9,348 bases of DNA, taken from the NCBI GenBank assembly GCA_046485045.1, contig JAWOHT010000216.1, positions 1-9,348 of the forward strand, read 5' to 3'. The notes beneath the pieces are model-generated. The model saw only the letters and a list, made by a program, of their open reading frames with translations, made no database searches and was not told where the DNA came from. Numbering within the stretch: the stretch's first letter is position 1; the number at the start of each line of letters is the position of its first letter. Positions 8,051 through 9,348 of this stretch are shown here, piece by piece. The DNA is from JAFGPL01 sp046485045 (GTDB lineage: Bacteria > Bacteroidota > Bacteroidia > Bacteroidales > UBA10428). Position numbers and translations under genes: made by a program.

Positions 8051-8175
8051 GGTTGTGGCAGTTAATGATTGTTTCAAATATACAAAATAATTGAAGAATT
8101 CAGTATAATAAATTTATATCAAAATGGTGTAATGTCCGGAAACTCGCTTGTTTGATAAACGTTTGTAATGGCTTT
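8051..8175. other. Spacer between mutase and small membrane protein genes
   Basis: This 125-base AT-rich spacer contains the promoter box for the downstream gene. I see no convincing intrinsic terminator for the mutase gene in it and no small coding region with recognisable character. A meaB-type chaperone gene, which often accompanies the mutase, is not here. Confidence 0.5.
8075..8082 (-). promoter_or_regulatory. Bacteroidota -7 promoter box (TATATTTG)
   Basis: Read on the minus strand the sequence is TATATTTG, an exact match to the TAnnTTTG consensus for the primary sigma factor of Bacteroidota. It ends 24 bases before ATG 8050, giving a 5' leader of about 20 bases. No clear TTTG-type -33 element is found at the usual distance upstream, so the promoter may be weak or helped by an activator. 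Confidence 0.5.
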
Positions 8176-9348
8176 TTATTCGAGGCTTTTATGCAGTATT
8201 TCGAGTATTTTCCTGCCGGCCGCAGCCACAGATGTCCCCGGACCGAAAATTGCAATGGCTCCTGCTTTGTAAAGGTATTCATAATCCTGTGGTGGTATCA
8301 CCCCGCCCACGATAACCAGGATGTCTTCGCGGCCCAGTTTTTTCAGTTCATCAATCACATTGGGAACAAGTGTTTTATGCCCGGCAGCGAGACTTGAGAT
8401 ACCGAGTACGTGTACATCGTTTTCTATTGCCTGACGAGCCGCTTCAGCCGGAGTCTGAAATAGTGGCCCGATATCTACATCGAAACCGATATCGGCATAA
8501 CCTGTTGAAACTACTTTTGCACCCCGGTCGTGTCCATCCTGTCCCAGTTTGGCAACCATTATGCGTGGTTGCCGGCCTTCACGTTTCGCGAAGCTTTCGC
8601 ACAGCTGCCTGGCCATTGCAAAATCTTCATCATTTGCAGTTTCGGAAGAGTATACACCAGAAATAGCCCTAATGGTTGCCTTATACCTGCCACAGGCTTT
8701 TTCAATGGCAGATGATATTTCTCCCAGGGTGGCCCTGACTTTAGCTGCTTCAATCGATAATTCAAGCAGGTTTTGCTCTCCAGATATTGCAGCCTTGGTG
8801 ATTTTATCGAGCGCTGCCTGAACGGCATTACTGTCGCGTTCTTTTTTAAGTTGTTGAAGTCTTTTTATTTGTGAATCTCTTACAGCGGTATTATCCACTT
8901 CAAGAGTATCCATAGGTTCTTCTTTGTCAAGCCTGTATCTATTTACCCCGACAATGATATCTCTTCCCGAATCTATCCTTGCCTGTTTACGCGCGGCAGC
9001 TTCTTCAATGCGCATCTTTGGCAGACCGGTTTCAATGGCATGCGACATGCCCCCCAGTTCCTCAATTTCAAGAATATGTTTCCATGCCCTCTGTGCCAGA
9101 TGGTGTGTGAGGTATTCAACATAATATGAACCTGCCCAGGGGTCAACCACTTTGCAGATATTGGTTTCTTCCTGAAGATATATCTGGGTATTTCGGGCAA
9201 TTCTTGCAGAAAAGTCGGTTGGCAGGGCAATGGCTTCATCGAGAGCATTTGTGTGCAACGATTGTGTATGTCCGAGGGCTGCAGCCATAGCTTCGATACA
9301 TGTGCGTGCCACATTGTTGTATGGGTCTTGCTCTGTTAAACTCCATCC
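8176..9348 (-). CDS. mutB: Methylmalonyl-CoA mutase large subunit, C-terminal part (5' end outside window)
   Basis: Adenosylcobalamin-dependent interconversion of (R)-methylmalonyl-CoA and succinyl-CoA, used in propionate formation or breakdown in the cytoplasm. The frame is open to the window edge, giving 390 visible residues, roughly the last 55% of a subunit of about 710. The first residues, GWSLTEQDPYNNVARTCIEA, and then TQSLHTNALDEAIALPTDFS and DPWAGSYYVE, are the conserved end of the catalytic barrel. A linker follows, then the C-terminal B12-binding Rossmann domain: GQDGHDRGAKV holds the DxHxxG motif, whose His (codon at 8530-8532) is the lower axial cobalt ligand, followed by GISSLAAGH and VIVGGVIPP. 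The intact B12 motif identifies the large catalytic subunit rather than the small MutA-type one. The GTG at 9312 is internal (Val), not a start. The mutA gene is expected just upstream, outside the window. The sequence shows no damage. Confidence 0.97.
   Translation of the reverse strand, partial: GWSLTEQDPYNNVARTCIEAMAAALGHTQSLHTNALDEAIALPTDFSARIARNTQIYLQEETNICKVVDPWAGSYYVEYLTHHLAQRAWKHILEIEELGGMSHAIETGLPKMRIEEAAARKQARIDSGRDIIVGVNRYRLDKEEPMDTLEVDNTAVRDSQIKRLQQLKKERDSNAVQAALDKITKAAISGEQNLLELSIEAAKVRATLGEISSAIEKACGRYKATIRAISGVYSSETANDEDFAMARQLCESFAKREGRQPRIMVAKLGQDGHDRGAKVVSTGYADIGFDVDIGPLFQTPAEAARQAIENDVHVLGISSLAAGHKTLVPNVIDELKKLGREDILVIVGGVIPPQDYEYLYKAGAIAIFGPGTSVAAAGRKILEILHKSLE

Noticed and set aside
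8075..8077. TTG as start of the DUF4190-like gene
   Set aside because: It overlaps the exact -7 box, so it would lie upstream of the transcript start; ATG 8050 is the better start.
9310..9312. GTG as start of the mutase gene
   Set aside because: The frame continues upstream with conserved mutase sequence (GWSLTEQDPYNN), so this codon is an internal valine.

Overview
The window looks like a piece of a Bacteroidota (Bacteroidetes) chromosome, probably Bacteroidales-like. The clues are a protease ending in a type IX secretion (T9SS) sorting domain, a TPR protein with an N-terminal carboxypeptidase-regulatory-like domain of a kind common in this phylum, the absence of Shine-Dalgarno sequences in front of the genes, and a TAnnTTTG-type -7 promoter box. 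Base composition is moderate to low in GC, with AT-rich spacers. I see no tRNA, rRNA, CRISPR array, insertion sequence or phage gene.

All five genes lie on the minus strand, so transcription runs from high to low coordinates. In that order: (1) 9348-8176, the C-terminal half of the cobalamin-dependent methylmalonyl-CoA mutase large subunit, cut by the window edge; (2) 8050-7496, a small membrane protein with a DUF4190-like glycine-rich membrane region and a charged helical tail, preceded by a good -7 box; (3) 7229-4440, a soluble hybrid histidine kinase with four PAS domains, HisKA, HATPase and a C-terminal receiver; (4) 4405-2192, a secreted lysyl-endopeptidase-like serine protease with prodomain, catalytic domain, beta-rich accessory region and T9SS signal; (5) 2147-1, a long TPR-like repeat protein whose C-terminus is outside the window.

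Genes 3, 4 and 5 are separated by only 34 and 44 bases, with no visible terminator, and could be one transcription unit: a cytoplasmic sensor followed by an exported protease and an exported or envelope repeat protein. That functional link is inference from spacing. Genes 1 and 2 look independent of it. The longest gene-free stretch is 266 bases (7230-7495), upstream of the kinase; it holds a perfect 9-bp tandem repeat and no convincing gene.

Most of the window is ordinary housekeeping or accessory Bacteroidota content. The points most worth a second look are the strictly alternating two-type TPR array, visible as a 378-bp period in the DNA, and the protease, which matches Achromobacter lysyl endopeptidase almost residue for residue at its cysteines and triad but has lost one conserved active-site histidine and lacks a normal ATG start. 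I find no clear sign of a wholly new system.
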